Source of the DNA: Deltaproteobacteria bacterium
GTDB lineage: Bacteria; Myxococcota_A; UBA9160; UBA4427
Assembly: GCA_016713665.1 (NCBI GenBank)
Contig: JADJOR010000002.1
Span: 558,001-622,000 of the forward strand
Reading direction: 5' to 3'
DNA length: 64,000 bases
Positions 33,806 to 42,631 of the stretch are shown here, one piece after another. Position numbers and translations under genes: made by a program. Numbering within the stretch: position 1 is the stretch's first letter; every line of letters starts with the position of its first letter. A model generated the notes under the pieces. It saw nothing but the letters and a program-made list of their open reading frames with translations, searched no databases and was not told the DNA's origin.

Positions 33806-33988
33806 ATGGCGGTTCCGAAACGAAAGACCTCGAAGTCGCGACGTGACAAGCGCCGCAGCCACGACGCGCTGCGCGCCCCCGCGACGAGCACCTGCCCGCA
33901 GTGCGGTGCGCCCAAGGCGCCCCATCGGGTCTGCGCGAGCTGCGGCAGCTACAAGGGCCGGACCATCGTCGCCGTGGCGGACGAGTAG
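33806..33988 (+). CDS. rpmF: 50S ribosomal protein L32
   Basis: A 60-residue ribosomal protein. MAVPKRKTSKSRRDKRRSHD is the diagnostic L32 N-terminus. Two cysteine pairs (CPQCG and CASCG) form the zinc ribbon of the C+ type, which suggests zinc is available to the cell. It is followed after 6 bases by fabD; plsX and fabH, which usually stand here, are absent. Confidence 0.97.
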   Translation: MAVPKRKTSKSRRDKRRSHDALRAPATSTCPQCGAPKAPHRVCASCGSYKGRTIVAVADE

Positions 33989-33994
33989 GCCTCC

Positions 33995-34963
33995 GTGCTC
34001 GCTCTCCTCTTCCCAGGGCAGGCTTCGCAGAGCGTCGGCATGGGCCGCGACGTGTTCGATTCGTCGCGCGCGGCCCGCGAGACCTTCGAGGCGGCCGACG
34101 ACGTGCTCCAGCTGTCCCTCTCGAAGATCTGCTTCGAGGGCCCGGAAGACGAGCTTCGCCGGACGGAGATCCAGCAGCCCGCGATCCTGACGACGAGCAT
34201 CGCGCTGCTGCGTGCGCTCGAGGAGCAGGTCGGTCCGCTCTCGCCGGCCTACGTCGGAGGCCACAGCCTCGGCGAGTACTCCGCGATGGTCGCCGCCGAC
34301 GCCCTCGATTTCGAGGATGCGGTGCGGACGGTGAACCTGCGCGGGCGCTTGATGCAGGAGGCGGTCGCCGAGGGGCGTGGCGCGATGGCGGCGGTCATGG
34401 GTGTGGAGCCCGACGTGGTCGCCGAGGCCTGCCGGCGTGCGGCCGAGGAGACGGGGCTCGTCGTGACCCCCGCGAACTACAACTCGGCGCAACAGACCGT
34501 CGTCGCGGGCGATGCGGTGGCCGTGGAGATCGCCTGCAATCGCGCGCGGGAGCTCGGTGCCAAGAAGACCGTCCCGTTGCCGGTTTCGGCGCCGTTCCAC
34601 TGCGCGCTGATGGAGCCCGCCGCCCAGAAGCTCGAGGTCGAGCTCGGGAAGCTGCGTTTCCGGCCCGCGGTGCCGCCCATCGTGACCAACGTCGAGGCCG
34701 AGCCGAATGCCGATCCGGGGCGGATGGCTGCGCTGCTGCGCGCCCAGGTGACCGCGCCCGTTCGCTTTACCGAGATGGTCCAGCGCATGCGGGCGCTCGG
34801 CGTGGATCGATTCCTCGAGGTCGGACCGGGCCGCGTCCTGTCGGGTCTGATCGCCCGGATCGAACGAAGAGCAGCGCGGGCGAATTTCTCGGAGCAGTCG
34901 GAGCTCGAGGAAGCGCGTGCGTTGTTGGCGTCGAAGGGGATCGTGCAGGAGGGTGCGGCCTGA
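33995..34963 (+). CDS. fabD: Malonyl-CoA:ACP transacylase
   Basis: It transfers malonyl groups from CoA to acyl carrier protein for fatty acid synthesis. The 322 residues start at GTG 33995. The family start LALLFPGQASQSVGMG, the nucleophile serine in GGHSLGEYSAM (near residue 90) and the active-site histidine in VSAPFHCALM (near 200) are all present. The substrate, ACP, is encoded by the next gene. Confidence 0.96.
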   Translation: MLALLFPGQASQSVGMGRDVFDSSRAARETFEAADDVLQLSLSKICFEGPEDELRRTEIQQPAILTTSIALLRALEEQVGPLSPAYVGGHSLGEYSAMVAADALDFEDAVRTVNLRGRLMQEAVAEGRGAMAAVMGVEPDVVAEACRRAAEETGLVVTPANYNSAQQTVVAGDAVAVEIACNRARELGAKKTVPLPVSAPFHCALMEPAAQKLEVELGKLRFRPAVPPIVTNVEAEPNADPGRMAALLRAQVTAPVRFTEMVQRMRALGVDRFLEVGPGRVLSGLIARIERRAARANFSEQSELEEARALLASKGIVQEGAA

Positions 34964-35051
34964 TCCTGCAGGCTGCCCGGCCGTCGCCGTACGGGGGGTA
35001 CGGCGCTAGCTTCCATCGTCTGTTCAGGACTGAGTCTTGGAGGAGCGAGTC

Positions 35052-35291
35052 ATGTCGTCGCTTGAAGCGCGCGTCACCGATCTGATCGTCGAGCAGCTTG
35101 GGGTTTCGAAGGAAGAGGCGGTGCTGAATGCATCGTTCATCGACGACCTCGGGGCCGACTCGCTCGACATCGTCGAGCTCGTCATGACGCTCGAGGAGAC
35201 CTTCGACATCGAGATCCCCGACGACGACGCGGAGAAGATGCAGACGATCGCCGATGCGATCGACTATCTGAAAGAGCGCGTCGAGAAGTAG
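35052..35291 (+). CDS. acpP: Acyl carrier protein
   Basis: A 79-residue acidic carrier protein. The phosphopantetheine serine lies in the canonical GADSLDIVELVM (Ser37). Helix III (DDDAEKMQTIADAIDYLKER) is typical. The ATG at 35052 follows AGGAG by 6 bases and is preferred over a TTG at 35037. fabG and fabF, the usual neighbours, are not present. Confidence 0.97.
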   Translation: MSSLEARVTDLIVEQLGVSKEEAVLNASFIDDLGADSLDIVELVMTLEETFDIEIPDDDAEKMQTIADAIDYLKERVEK

Positions 35292-35435
35292 CGCGCGGCC
35301 GTCCCGGGCCCGGCGGATCGAGTGGGTGTCGATGGGCGCGGCCCGATGCGGTCGGCGGGGTCCCGCTCCACCGCAAACGAGCCGGGTCGGATCGTCGATC
35401 ACGCACCCATCGCCCAGCCGGCAGGAGTGGCCGAA

Positions 35436-36707
35436 ATGTCCGATTCCATGACCCCTCATCTCGACCGAGTCGATCCCGAGATCGCGCGCTTCATCCGGCG
35501 CGAGGGTCGGCGCCAGGGGCTCTCCCTCGAGCTGATCGCTTCCGAGAATTTCGTCTCCGACGCCGTGCTCGAGGCCGTCGGCTCCGTTCTCACCAACAAA
35601 TACGCCGAAGGCTACCCGGGCAAGCGCTACTACGGCGGTTGCGAGGAGGTCGACGAGGTCGAGACCCTCGCGATCGACCGCGCGAAGCGGCTCTTCGGGG
35701 CCGAGCACGCCAACGTCCAGCCCCACTCGGGATCCCAGGCCAACGCCGCCGTCTACGAAGCCGTGCTTCAGCGGGGCGATACGGTCCTCGCGATGAATCT
35801 CGACCACGGCGGTCACCTGACCCACGGGAGCCCCGTCAACTTCTCGGGCAAGCATTTCACGATCGTGCCCTACGGCGTGGCCGAGTCGAACGAGCAGATC
35901 GACTACGACCAGGTTCGCGCGCTCGCTCGCGAGCGCCGGCCGAAGATGATCCAGTGTGGCGCCACGGCCTACTCGCGCACGATCGATTTCGCGGCCTTCC
36001 GCTCGATCGCCGACGAGGTCGGCGCGGTCCTCTTCGCCGACATCGCGCACATCGCGGGCCTCGTCGCCGCCGGCGTCCACCCGTCGCCGATCGGCAAGGC
36101 CCACATCGTGACGACGACGACCCACAAGACGCTCCGAGGCCCCCGCGGCGGCCTGATCCTCTGTGAAGAGGCATGGGCGAAGAAGATCGACAGCGCGATC
36201 TTCCCGGGTCTCCAGGGCGGTCCATTGATGCACGTCATCGCGGGCAAGGCCGTCGCCTTCCACGAGGCGCTCCAGCCGACCTTCCGCGACTACTGTCGCC
36301 AGATCGTCGCCAACGCCCAGGCGCTGTCGACGGCGGTGCAGGCGAAGGGCTTCAAGGTCGTCTCGGGCGGGACGGACAATCATCTCTTCCTGCTCTCGCT
36401 GGTCGGGCGCGACACGACGGGCAAGGCCGCGCAGATCTCCCTCGATCGCGCCGGCATCACCGCGAACAAGAACATGATTCCCTTCGACCCGCGCAAGCCC
36501 GCCGTGACCTCGGGCGTGCGCATCGGAACGCCGGCGGTGACCACCCGCGGCATGCGCGAGAACGAGATGGAGCAGATCGCCGCTTTCCTCGCCCGCGTCC
36601 TCGAATCGCCGAACGACGTCGAACAGCTCGACCTGATCCGCAAGGAAGTCGCCGAGCTGTGCCGGAAGTTCCCGCTCTATCCGAAGCGGTGGACCGAAGC
36701 GGGTTAG
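35436..36707 (+). CDS. glyA: Serine hydroxymethyltransferase
   Basis: A PLP enzyme that converts serine and tetrahydrofolate to glycine and methylene-tetrahydrofolate. The 423 residues include ELIASENFVSDAVLEAVGS, the PLP lysine in TTTHKTLRGPRGG (Lys231), and TNDNHLFL-like GGTDNHLFLLSL. The start at 35436 has AGGAG 8 bases upstream; the longer frame before it is not conserved-looking. nrdR starts 2 bases after its stop. Confidence 0.96.
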   Translation: MSDSMTPHLDRVDPEIARFIRREGRRQGLSLELIASENFVSDAVLEAVGSVLTNKYAEGYPGKRYYGGCEEVDEVETLAIDRAKRLFGAEHANVQPHSGSQANAAVYEAVLQRGDTVLAMNLDHGGHLTHGSPVNFSGKHFTIVPYGVAESNEQIDYDQVRALARERRPKMIQCGATAYSRTIDFAAFRSIADEVGAVLFADIAHIAGLVAAGVHPSPIGKAHIVTTTTHKTLRGPRGGLILCEEAWAKKIDSAIFPGLQGGPLMHVIAGKAVAFHEALQPTFRDYCRQIVANAQALSTAVQAKGFKVVSGGTDNHLFLLSLVGRDTTGKAAQISLDRAGITANKNMIPFDPRKPAVTSGVRIGTPAVTTRGMRENEMEQIAAFLARVLESPNDVEQLDLIRKEVAELCRKFPLYPKRWTEAG

Positions 36708-36709
36708 TC

Positions 36710-37222
36710 GTGCAGTGTCCGTTCTGTGGTGACGAGGGCAATCGGGTCATCGACTCGCGGCTGGCGAGCGAGGGGGCCGAGATCCGCCGCCGCCGGGAGT
36801 GTGACGAGTGCGGGCGACGCTTCACGACCCGCGAGCGGGTCGAAGAGGTCCTGCCCCGGGTCATCAAGAGCGACGAACGCCGCGAAGAATGGGATCGCAA
36901 GAAGCTCCGACGCGGCCTCGAGCACGCCTGCGTCAAGCGGCCGGTCTCCGCCGAGGCGATCGAGCGCCTGATGGACCGCGTCGAGCGCGGCCTTCAGGAG
37001 TCGGGCGAGCGCGAGGTCACGAGCGAACACATCGGCCGGCGGGCGCTCGAGGAGCTCTCGGCCATCGACGTGCTCGCCGCCGTCCGCTTCGCCTCGGTCT
37101 TCCTCGATTTCAGCAGTCCGCGGGACTACGAGAATTTCTTCGCGGAGATCGCCGCGGGGGGACGCGGCGCCGACGAGCGGATCGTCGATCGCACCGTGAG
37201 GCCGCTCGGCGTCCGCCGATGA
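36710..37222 (+). CDS. nrdR: Transcriptional repressor NrdR
   Basis: A zinc and ATP-cone repressor of ribonucleotide reductase genes. The 170-residue protein begins at GTG 36710 with the zinc ribbon (QCPFCGDEGNRVIDSR, then CDECGRRFTTRERVEE). The ATP-cone domain follows (LPRVIKSDERREEWDRKKLR). Its DYENFF end is typical, with a short polar tail. Its stop overlaps the ribD start (ATGA). Confidence 0.96.
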   Translation: MQCPFCGDEGNRVIDSRLASEGAEIRRRRECDECGRRFTTRERVEEVLPRVIKSDERREEWDRKKLRRGLEHACVKRPVSAEAIERLMDRVERGLQESGEREVTSEHIGRRALEELSAIDVLAAVRFASVFLDFSSPRDYENFFAEIAAGGRGADERIVDRTVRPLGVRR

Positions 37223-38466
37223 GCGCGCGCGCCTCGAGCGGGTCGGCACGAGGCAAGGCTTCCGACCGCGACCGCCGGATGATGAAGCGGGCCCTCGCCG
37301 CGGCCGCTCGCGGCGACGGTCTCACCCATCCCAATCCGAGCGTCGGGGCCGTCGTCTTTCGCGGCGACCGCGTGCTCGCGGTCGGCACGACCCGACCTCC
37401 GGGTGGCCCCCACGCGGAGATCGTCGCCCTCGAGCGCGCCCGCCGTCGATTCGGCGCGGCCGCGCTGCGCGGTGCATCGCTCGCCGTCACCCTCGAGCCC
37501 TGCAGCTTCACCGGCCGGACGGGCCCCTGCACCGAAGCGATCCTCGAAGCCGGCATCGCCCGCGTGGTCGCCGGCTGTCGCGACCCCCACCCGCGCGTCT
37601 CCGGCCGGGGCCTCGCGCGCCTGCGCCGCGCCGGGGTCGAGGTCGAGGCCGGCGTCCTCGAGCCCGAATGTCGCGAGAAGCATCGCGGGTTCATCTCGGT
37701 CTGCGAGCGCGGTCGCCCCTTCGTGACGCTCAAGCTCGCGGCGACCCTCGACGGCCGGATCGCGACGCAGAGCGGTGAATCGCGCTGGATCACGGGCGCC
37801 GAGAGCCGCGAATGCGTCCATCGCATGCGGCGCATGAGCGATGCCGTGATGGTCGGCTCCGGCACCGCGATCGCCGACGATCCGGAGCTGACCGCGCGCC
37901 GGGGCGATCGCCTCGTCCGGGCTCCGATCCGGGTCCTGATCGATGGTGGACTGCGGGTTCCGACGACGGCCCGGATGTTCGGGGAGATCGGAGAGGCCTG
38001 GATCGTCTGCGGTCGCGGCGTGGGGCAGGGCGCGGCGCCCCGGGCCGCGGGGATCTTCGAGGTCGCCCGGGACCCGGAGGGCCACGTCGATCTGCGCGAG
38101 GCCCTCGCGAAGCTCGCGGAGGCGGGGCTCACGACGGTGCTCGTCGAGGGCGGCGGTGAGCTCGCTGCGGCGTTGTTGAGGGCAGAGCTCGTCGACGAGG
38201 TACACTGGTTCCTGGCGCCGCTTTTGATCGGGGGCGACGGTCGCTCGGCGCTCGGTGCGCTCGCACTCGCTCGGCTGGGTGATGCGCTCGTGCTCGAATC
38301 GCTGCGCATCGAGCGCAGCGGTCCGGATCTCCATCTGTCGGGTCGTCTGGCCCGAAGGAATGAATCGGCTCGTCCGTCGACGGGGCGTCGAGCTCCGGCC
38401 GAGAAGAATCGCGTCCAGGATCGCGCGACGGCTCGAGTGAAGGGTCGAATGAAGGATCGGAAATGA
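37219..38466 (+). CDS. ribD: Bifunctional riboflavin biosynthesis protein RibD
   Basis: A deaminase/reductase acting at the second and third steps of riboflavin synthesis. The N-terminal deaminase has the zinc site PPGGPHAEIVAL and LEPCSFTGRTGPC. The reductase domain from about residue 165 has RPFVTLKLAATLDGRIAT and TVLVEGGGELAAALL. At 415 residues it carries two extensions: a 17-residue polar N-terminus and a basic C-terminal tail of about 40 residues (ARPSTGRRAPAEKNR). It is coupled to nrdR and ribH by 4-base overlaps. Confidence 0.94.
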   Translation: MSARASSGSARGKASDRDRRMMKRALAAAARGDGLTHPNPSVGAVVFRGDRVLAVGTTRPPGGPHAEIVALERARRRFGAAALRGASLAVTLEPCSFTGRTGPCTEAILEAGIARVVAGCRDPHPRVSGRGLARLRRAGVEVEAGVLEPECREKHRGFISVCERGRPFVTLKLAATLDGRIATQSGESRWITGAESRECVHRMRRMSDAVMVGSGTAIADDPELTARRGDRLVRAPIRVLIDGGLRVPTTARMFGEIGEAWIVCGRGVGQGAAPRAAGIFEVARDPEGHVDLREALAKLAEAGLTTVLVEGGGELAAALLRAELVDEVHWFLAPLLIGGDGRSALGALALARLGDALVLESLRIERSGPDLHLSGRLARRNESARPSTGRRAPAEKNRVQDRATARVKGRMKDRK

Positions 38467-38948
38467 ACGTTCAAACGCCCGATCTCGATGCGCGCGGCCT
38501 GTCGGTCGCCCTGGTCGCGTCGCGCTTCAACCACCTGATCTCGATCCGGCTGGTGGAGGGCGCGCGGACCATCCTGCTCGAGCGTGGTCTCGATCCGGCG
38601 CAGCTCTTTCTGTACTGGGTACCGGGGGCCTTCGAGATTCCCCAGGCGGCGCGGCGGCTCGCGGAGTCGGGGCGCTTCGATGCGATCGTGACCCTCGGCT
38701 CGGTCATTCGAGGGGGGACGCCCCACTTCGACTACGTCTGTCGGGGCGTGACCGACGGCGTGCGCGAGGTGATGCGGACCACGAACGTGCCCGTCGCCTT
38801 CGGGGTCCTCACGACCGACGACATCGACCAGGCCATCGCCCGGGCGGGCGGCAGCGACGGCAACAAGGGGGGCGAGGTGGCCCTCGCCGCCATCGAGATG
38901 GCTCGTCTGCTCCGATCGATCGACGGCGCACCGAGGGCGAACGCGTGA
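38463..38948 (+). CDS. ribH: 6,7-dimethyl-8-ribityllumazine synthase
   Basis: The penultimate enzyme of riboflavin synthesis. The 161 residues show SVALVASRFNHLISIRLVEG, YWVPGAFEIPQAARRL (substrate loop), LGSVIRGGTPHFDYVC (phosphate binding) and VPVAFGVLTTDDIDQA. The NKGGEVALAAIEMA end is typical. It follows ribD directly: the usual intervening ribE (riboflavin synthase) and ribBA are absent. The stop overlaps nusB. Confidence 0.96.
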   Translation: MNVQTPDLDARGLSVALVASRFNHLISIRLVEGARTILLERGLDPAQLFLYWVPGAFEIPQAARRLAESGRFDAIVTLGSVIRGGTPHFDYVCRGVTDGVREVMRTTNVPVAFGVLTTDDIDQAIARAGGSDGNKGGEVALAAIEMARLLRSIDGAPRANA

Positions 38949-39487
38949 GCGATGTCCCGGAGACGACGGGCGGGAATCGGCACCAGGGGCGCGAGGTCGC
39001 GCTTCAGGTGCTCTATGCCGTCGACCTGGCGGGTCACACGAGCCCGAGACGCCGGGCCGAGCTGGCCGAGGCGAAGGACGCCGACGAGGCGACCGAGGCC
39101 TGGGACGAAGGCGCCGAGGCGGTCGTGGCCCCGGGGCCGACGGTCGAGGGGAGCGATCGCATCTTCGATCGGGTGGCCGAGCATTTCGTCGTGCCGAAGG
39201 GGGCCCTCGATTTCGCGCGCGAGCTCGTACAGGGCGTCGTTGCCCGGTTGCCGGAGCTCGATGCACTCGTCAGTCTTCATGCACGCAACTGGCGGGTGTC
39301 GCGGATGGCGGTCGTGGATCGCAACGTGCTCCGACTCGGCGCCCACGAGCTGCGCGATACGGCGACGCCGGTCGCGGTCGTGATCGACGAAGCGGTCGAT
39401 CTGGCCCGACGGTTCGGAAGCGATCGGTCGCCGTCGTTCGTGAATGGTGTGCTCGATGCGATCGCCAAGGAGGTGCGCGGCGCATGA
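38945..39487 (+). CDS. nusB: Transcription antitermination protein NusB
   Basis: It binds boxA RNA with NusE (S10) in rRNA antitermination. The family core is present: HQGREVALQVLYAVDLAGHT, then WRVSRMAVVDRNVLRLGAHE, PVAVVIDEAVDLARRFGSD and FVNGVLDAI. At 180 residues it is about 35 longer than usual because of a polar insertion after the first helix (about residues 33-70). The start is a GTG overlapping the ribH stop. Confidence 0.93.
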   Translation: MSDVPETTGGNRHQGREVALQVLYAVDLAGHTSPRRRAELAEAKDADEATEAWDEGAEAVVAPGPTVEGSDRIFDRVAEHFVVPKGALDFARELVQGVVARLPELDALVSLHARNWRVSRMAVVDRNVLRLGAHELRDTATPVAVVIDEAVDLARRFGSDRSPSFVNGVLDAIAKEVRGA

Positions 39488-40053
39488 AATCTGCGATCGA
39501 GGTCCTGCTGACGTCGAGGCCGCTCGAGCGGGTGGAAGGCGAGATCGCCGTGGCGGGCTTCTTCGCCGACGATCGACCGCTGCGCAGCGGGGCGGCGCGA
39601 GCGGATTGGCGGCTATGCGGCGGGCTCTCGCGCCGGATCGAGGGCGGCGACCTGTCGGGCAAGAGCGGTGAGGCGCTCCTGATCGGCTGTGGGCGCGCGC
39701 TGCGATCGCCGCGGCTCATGCTGCTCGGCCTGGGCGAGCGCCACGCCTTCGATCAGATGCGCGCGACCGACGAGATGCGAACGGCGCTCGAGCGCTGTCG
39801 CCGACTCCACTTCACGCGGGTCGCCATGTCGCCCCTCGGCATCGCCTCGGACGATCTGCCCCGCCACGCGGCGGCCCTGGTCGAGGGCATTCGTGAAGCC
39901 TGGCGCGACGCGGAGCGGTCGCTCCGCCTGCGCTACTGCGTACCGCGAAGCGAGCTCGCCGGTGTGTTGAAGGCATTCGAGACGGCCGGACGCGCCGTGG
40001 GCCTGGACGGATTCCGCGTCGCGCTGGCCGAATCGGAGCGCGGCCTGCGCTGA
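39484..40053 (+). CDS. Leucyl aminopeptidase N-terminal (macro-like) domain protein without the peptidase domain
   Basis: A 189-residue protein resembling only the N-terminal domain of M17 leucyl aminopeptidase (PepA). It shows GEIAVAGFFADDRPLRSGAA, then KSGEALLIGCGRALRSPRLM, LLGLGERHAF and ALVEGIREAWRDAE. The metal-binding catalytic domain is absent. In PepA this domain has a macro-domain-like fold linked to hexamer and DNA contacts. It starts at the ATG overlapping the nusB stop and ends the operon; a short inverted repeat (40092-40105) lies in the following gap. Assignment is by pattern, with moderate certainty. Confidence 0.62.
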   Translation: MKSAIEVLLTSRPLERVEGEIAVAGFFADDRPLRSGAARADWRLCGGLSRRIEGGDLSGKSGEALLIGCGRALRSPRLMLLGLGERHAFDQMRATDEMRTALERCRRLHFTRVAMSPLGIASDDLPRHAAALVEGIREAWRDAERSLRLRYCVPRSELAGVLKAFETAGRAVGLDGFRVALAESERGLR

Positions 40054-40319
40054 ATCGCTCCATCGCCCGCGGCAGATTCGCCCATGGCCGTTGCCCCTTG
40101 GGGCAGGGCGGTCGAGTGGGTTTGCTCGGACCCGCCGGCGCATGGATGGGCGTCGACCCGCCGCGCGGACGCCCGGGCCCGTCTTCGATGCAACCCGATC
40201 CTGGCTTCCCGGATCAAGTCCCAACCCCAGGCGCCGATCTAGCGAGCGGAGAAGCCCGTCGCTCCACGCAGATTTCGTCTGCGCTCGTACTCGCCGTCCG
40301 CTCGGACGCGGGGGGTTGC

Positions 40320-42131
40320 ATGAGTCTCGTCGGAAACCTCGAGGACCTGTCCCTCGGCGACTTGCTGCAGATCGTCAGCTTGTCGCAGAAATCCGGCGTG
40401 CTCGTGCTCGGATCCACCGGTGGTGCGGGTCAGATCGTCTTCCGCTCGGGCCTGGTTCATGCCGCGGGCATCAAGGGCCGCACACCGGACCTGCGAAGCC
40501 TCCTGATCGCGGCGGGTCTGCTCGACGCCGCGCGCTTCGACGCCGTCCAGGCGGCCGTCGGACCCCGCACGGCGCTCGCGCCGGAGCAGCTCGTCGAACG
40601 AGCAGGGCTCGATCCCGACCAGGTCGACGCGGCGATCCGGAAGACCGCCGAGGCGGCGATCTTCGAGATGTTCGCGTGGGATTCGGGCGAGTTCAGCTTC
40701 GATGCGCGGCGGGACGGAGAGACCGAAGAGCCCTATCCGTGCCTGCGCGGCGGCATCAACGCTCAATATCTCGCGATGGAGGGCATGCGGCTGCGGGACG
40801 AGCATGCGCGCGTCGCCTCCCCGACTCCTGCGCCCGGTCCCGAGAAGGACGACGAGCTCTTCTTCGGTGCCGAGCCCCTCGAGGTCGATGGCGACGAGGA
40901 GCTCGAGCTCGATCAGATCTGGGAGAGCGAGCCGTCCCCGCCGACTTCAATCGCCACGCCCGCCGATCCGGCGCCCGAGGCCGAGGCCGAGGCCGACGCC
41001 CAGACCGAGCCCGAGACGGTCGCGGATTCCGCACAGCGCGCGGTCCAGGTCGTGGCCGAGCGGGTGGTGTCGCTCGAAGATCTCGAGGAGCCTTCGGATC
41101 CTGAACCGGCGGTGGCAAGCGGTTCGAACCGACCCGTGGTCGTCATCGACCCCGACGCGGCCGCGCTCGAGTGGGTCAAGCGGACGCTCGAGGGCCGCTT
41201 CGCCCGGATCCACGTCTTCCAGCGCGCAGAAGAAGGCCTCGCGCGCATCCGCCAGTATCTGATCCGGGGCGAGGTGCCGATCGTCCTGATCTCGCCCGCG
41301 GCCCCGATCGATCCGCTCTCGGGCATCCACGGCCTGTCGGATTTCGTGAAGCGCCTGCGCACGCAGGCCGCGCGGATCGTGGTCGTCGGGCTGCGCGAGG
41401 CAGTCGAAGGGCAACCCGCAGCGGTGCCTTCCCATCTCGACGCCGTGGTCCATCGCCCGAGGCGGGAGATGCTTCGCCCGGGTGCGACTGCGGATCCCGC
41501 GGCCATGGGGGAACGCCTGTTGGCCGGTCTCACGGAGCTCCTGGCCCGACCGGAGCGCGGGAAGACGGGATCGCGCGGGGAGCCCTCGGCTCCGGCTCCC
41601 GCTTCGGCGCCGCTCGTCGCCCGGGCTGCCGAGGGCGAGCTGGCCCTCGCGTCGGTGCGCTCCCAGAACGAGGTCCTGTCGATCCTGCTCGACGTCGCGG
41701 CGTCCGGGTTCGAGCGGGTGGCCGTGCTCGCGCTGCGGGATGGGGAGGCCTTCGCGGTGGCTGGCCGGGGGATCGAGACGCTCGAGGTCGACCCGCTCGC
41801 GAGCTCGCCTCGACTCGCGTGCCCCGTGCCCGACACGAGTCTGCTTCGCCGGGTCATCGATTCGAAGCGCTCCCAGACCGGCGCGCTTCGATCCCAGGCC
41901 GACCGTCTGCTCGTCGCCCTGTTCGGGCCGATCGAGCCCCGCACCGCCTATCTCGCGCCGATCCTCGGCCCGGCCGGGGCCGTGGCCGTGCTCTACGCGG
42001 ATCAGGGGGCGCAGCGCCGGCCGATTCCGGACACGGGCGCCCTGGAACGCCTGATCGAGCAGGCGGGCGAGAAGCTCCGCACGCTCGCGATCGAGCGGGC
42101 CAAGGGCGAAGCCGGCCCTGGAGCGTCCTAG
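40320..42131 (+). CDS. DUF4388 (PATAN-type) signalling protein with receiver-like and GAF-like domains
   Basis: A 603-residue cytoplasmic protein. The start at 40320 (with GGGGG upstream) begins the DUF4388 domain (MSLVGNLEDLSLGDLLQIVS, residues about 1-165), common in Myxococcota and Cyanobacteria signalling. An acidic Pro/Glu linker (about 165-260) leads to a receiver-like domain (VVVIDPDAAALEWVKRTLEG, about 262-400) without a clear phospho-acceptor. The last 150 residues look GAF-like (LDVAASGFERVAVLALRDGE, then AYLAPILGPAGAVAVLYADQ). It heads the chemosensory operon and is probably an output or scaffold protein. Confidence 0.75.
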   Translation: MSLVGNLEDLSLGDLLQIVSLSQKSGVLVLGSTGGAGQIVFRSGLVHAAGIKGRTPDLRSLLIAAGLLDAARFDAVQAAVGPRTALAPEQLVERAGLDPDQVDAAIRKTAEAAIFEMFAWDSGEFSFDARRDGETEEPYPCLRGGINAQYLAMEGMRLRDEHARVASPTPAPGPEKDDELFFGAEPLEVDGDEELELDQIWESEPSPPTSIATPADPAPEAEAEADAQTEPETVADSAQRAVQVVAERVVSLEDLEEPSDPEPAVASGSNRPVVVIDPDAAALEWVKRTLEGRFARIHVFQRAEEGLARIRQYLIRGEVPIVLISPAAPIDPLSGIHGLSDFVKRLRTQAARIVVVGLREAVEGQPAAVPSHLDAVVHRPRREMLRPGATADPAAMGERLLAGLTELLARPERGKTGSRGEPSAPAPASAPLVARAAEGELALASVRSQNEVLSILLDVAASGFERVAVLALRDGEAFAVAGRGIETLEVDPLASSPRLACPVPDTSLLRRVIDSKRSQTGALRSQADRLLVALFGPIEPRTAYLAPILGPAGAVAVLYADQGAQRRPIPDTGALERLIEQAGEKLRTLAIERAKGEAGPGAS

Positions 42132-42238
42132 CCCGAAGTCCTTCCGGGCCGGTCGGCCCACCTCAAGCCTGCAGCCGGATTGCCGATGTTCGGTGCGGAG
42201 TTGCGGCACCGGGCCGAACCGTGTGCCGGGAGGGGCTC

Positions 42239-42625
42239 GTGAAACGCATCCTGATCGTGGAAGACTCCGCGACGATGAGATCGCTCATCGGCGCGAGCCT
42301 CGAGGCCATCGACGCCTCCGTGAAGATCGTCGAGGCCAGGAGCGGCTTCGAGGCGCTGCGCCTCCTCCCGCGCGAGAGCTACGACCTCGTCGTGACCGAC
42401 ATCAACATGCCCGACATCAACGGCCTCGAGCTCGCGTCGTTCATGAAGGGCAGCGCCAAGTACGCCTCGATTCCGCTCGTGATCGTCTCGACCGAGGGGT
42501 CGGAGCGCGACGTGGAAAAGGGGCTCGGCCTCGGAGCCGACGCCTATCTGGTGAAGCCGTTCGACCCGGAAGCGCTCCGCCAGATCGTCCTCGATCTCCT
42601 CGCGGTTCGCCCGCGAGAGTGTTAG
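42239..42625 (+). CDS. cheY: CheY-like response regulator
   Basis: A single-domain receiver of 128 residues. The acidic pocket is in LIVEDSATM, the phospho-acceptor is Asp54 (LVVTDINMPDINGLEL), the Thr switch is in IVSTEGS, and the invariant Lys is in YLVKPFDP. It starts at GTG 42239 after GGGAGGGG and precedes cheA by 6 bases, so it is the likely phosphate acceptor of this CheA. Output to motor or pilus cannot be told from sequence. Confidence 0.92.
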   Translation: MKRILIVEDSATMRSLIGASLEAIDASVKIVEARSGFEALRLLPRESYDLVVTDINMPDINGLELASFMKGSAKYASIPLVIVSTEGSERDVEKGLGLGADAYLVKPFDPEALRQIVLDLLAVRPREC

Positions 42626-42631
42626 TCGGTC

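Noticed and set aside
36990..37250. FMN riboswitch upstream of ribD
   Set aside because: ribD overlaps nrdR by 4 bases and no RFN-like conserved elements are visible.
40092..40105. TGCCCC/GGGGCA inverted repeat as a terminator of the nusB operon
   Set aside because: The loop is only 2-4 bases, the stem is short and no T tract follows, so it is too weak to call.
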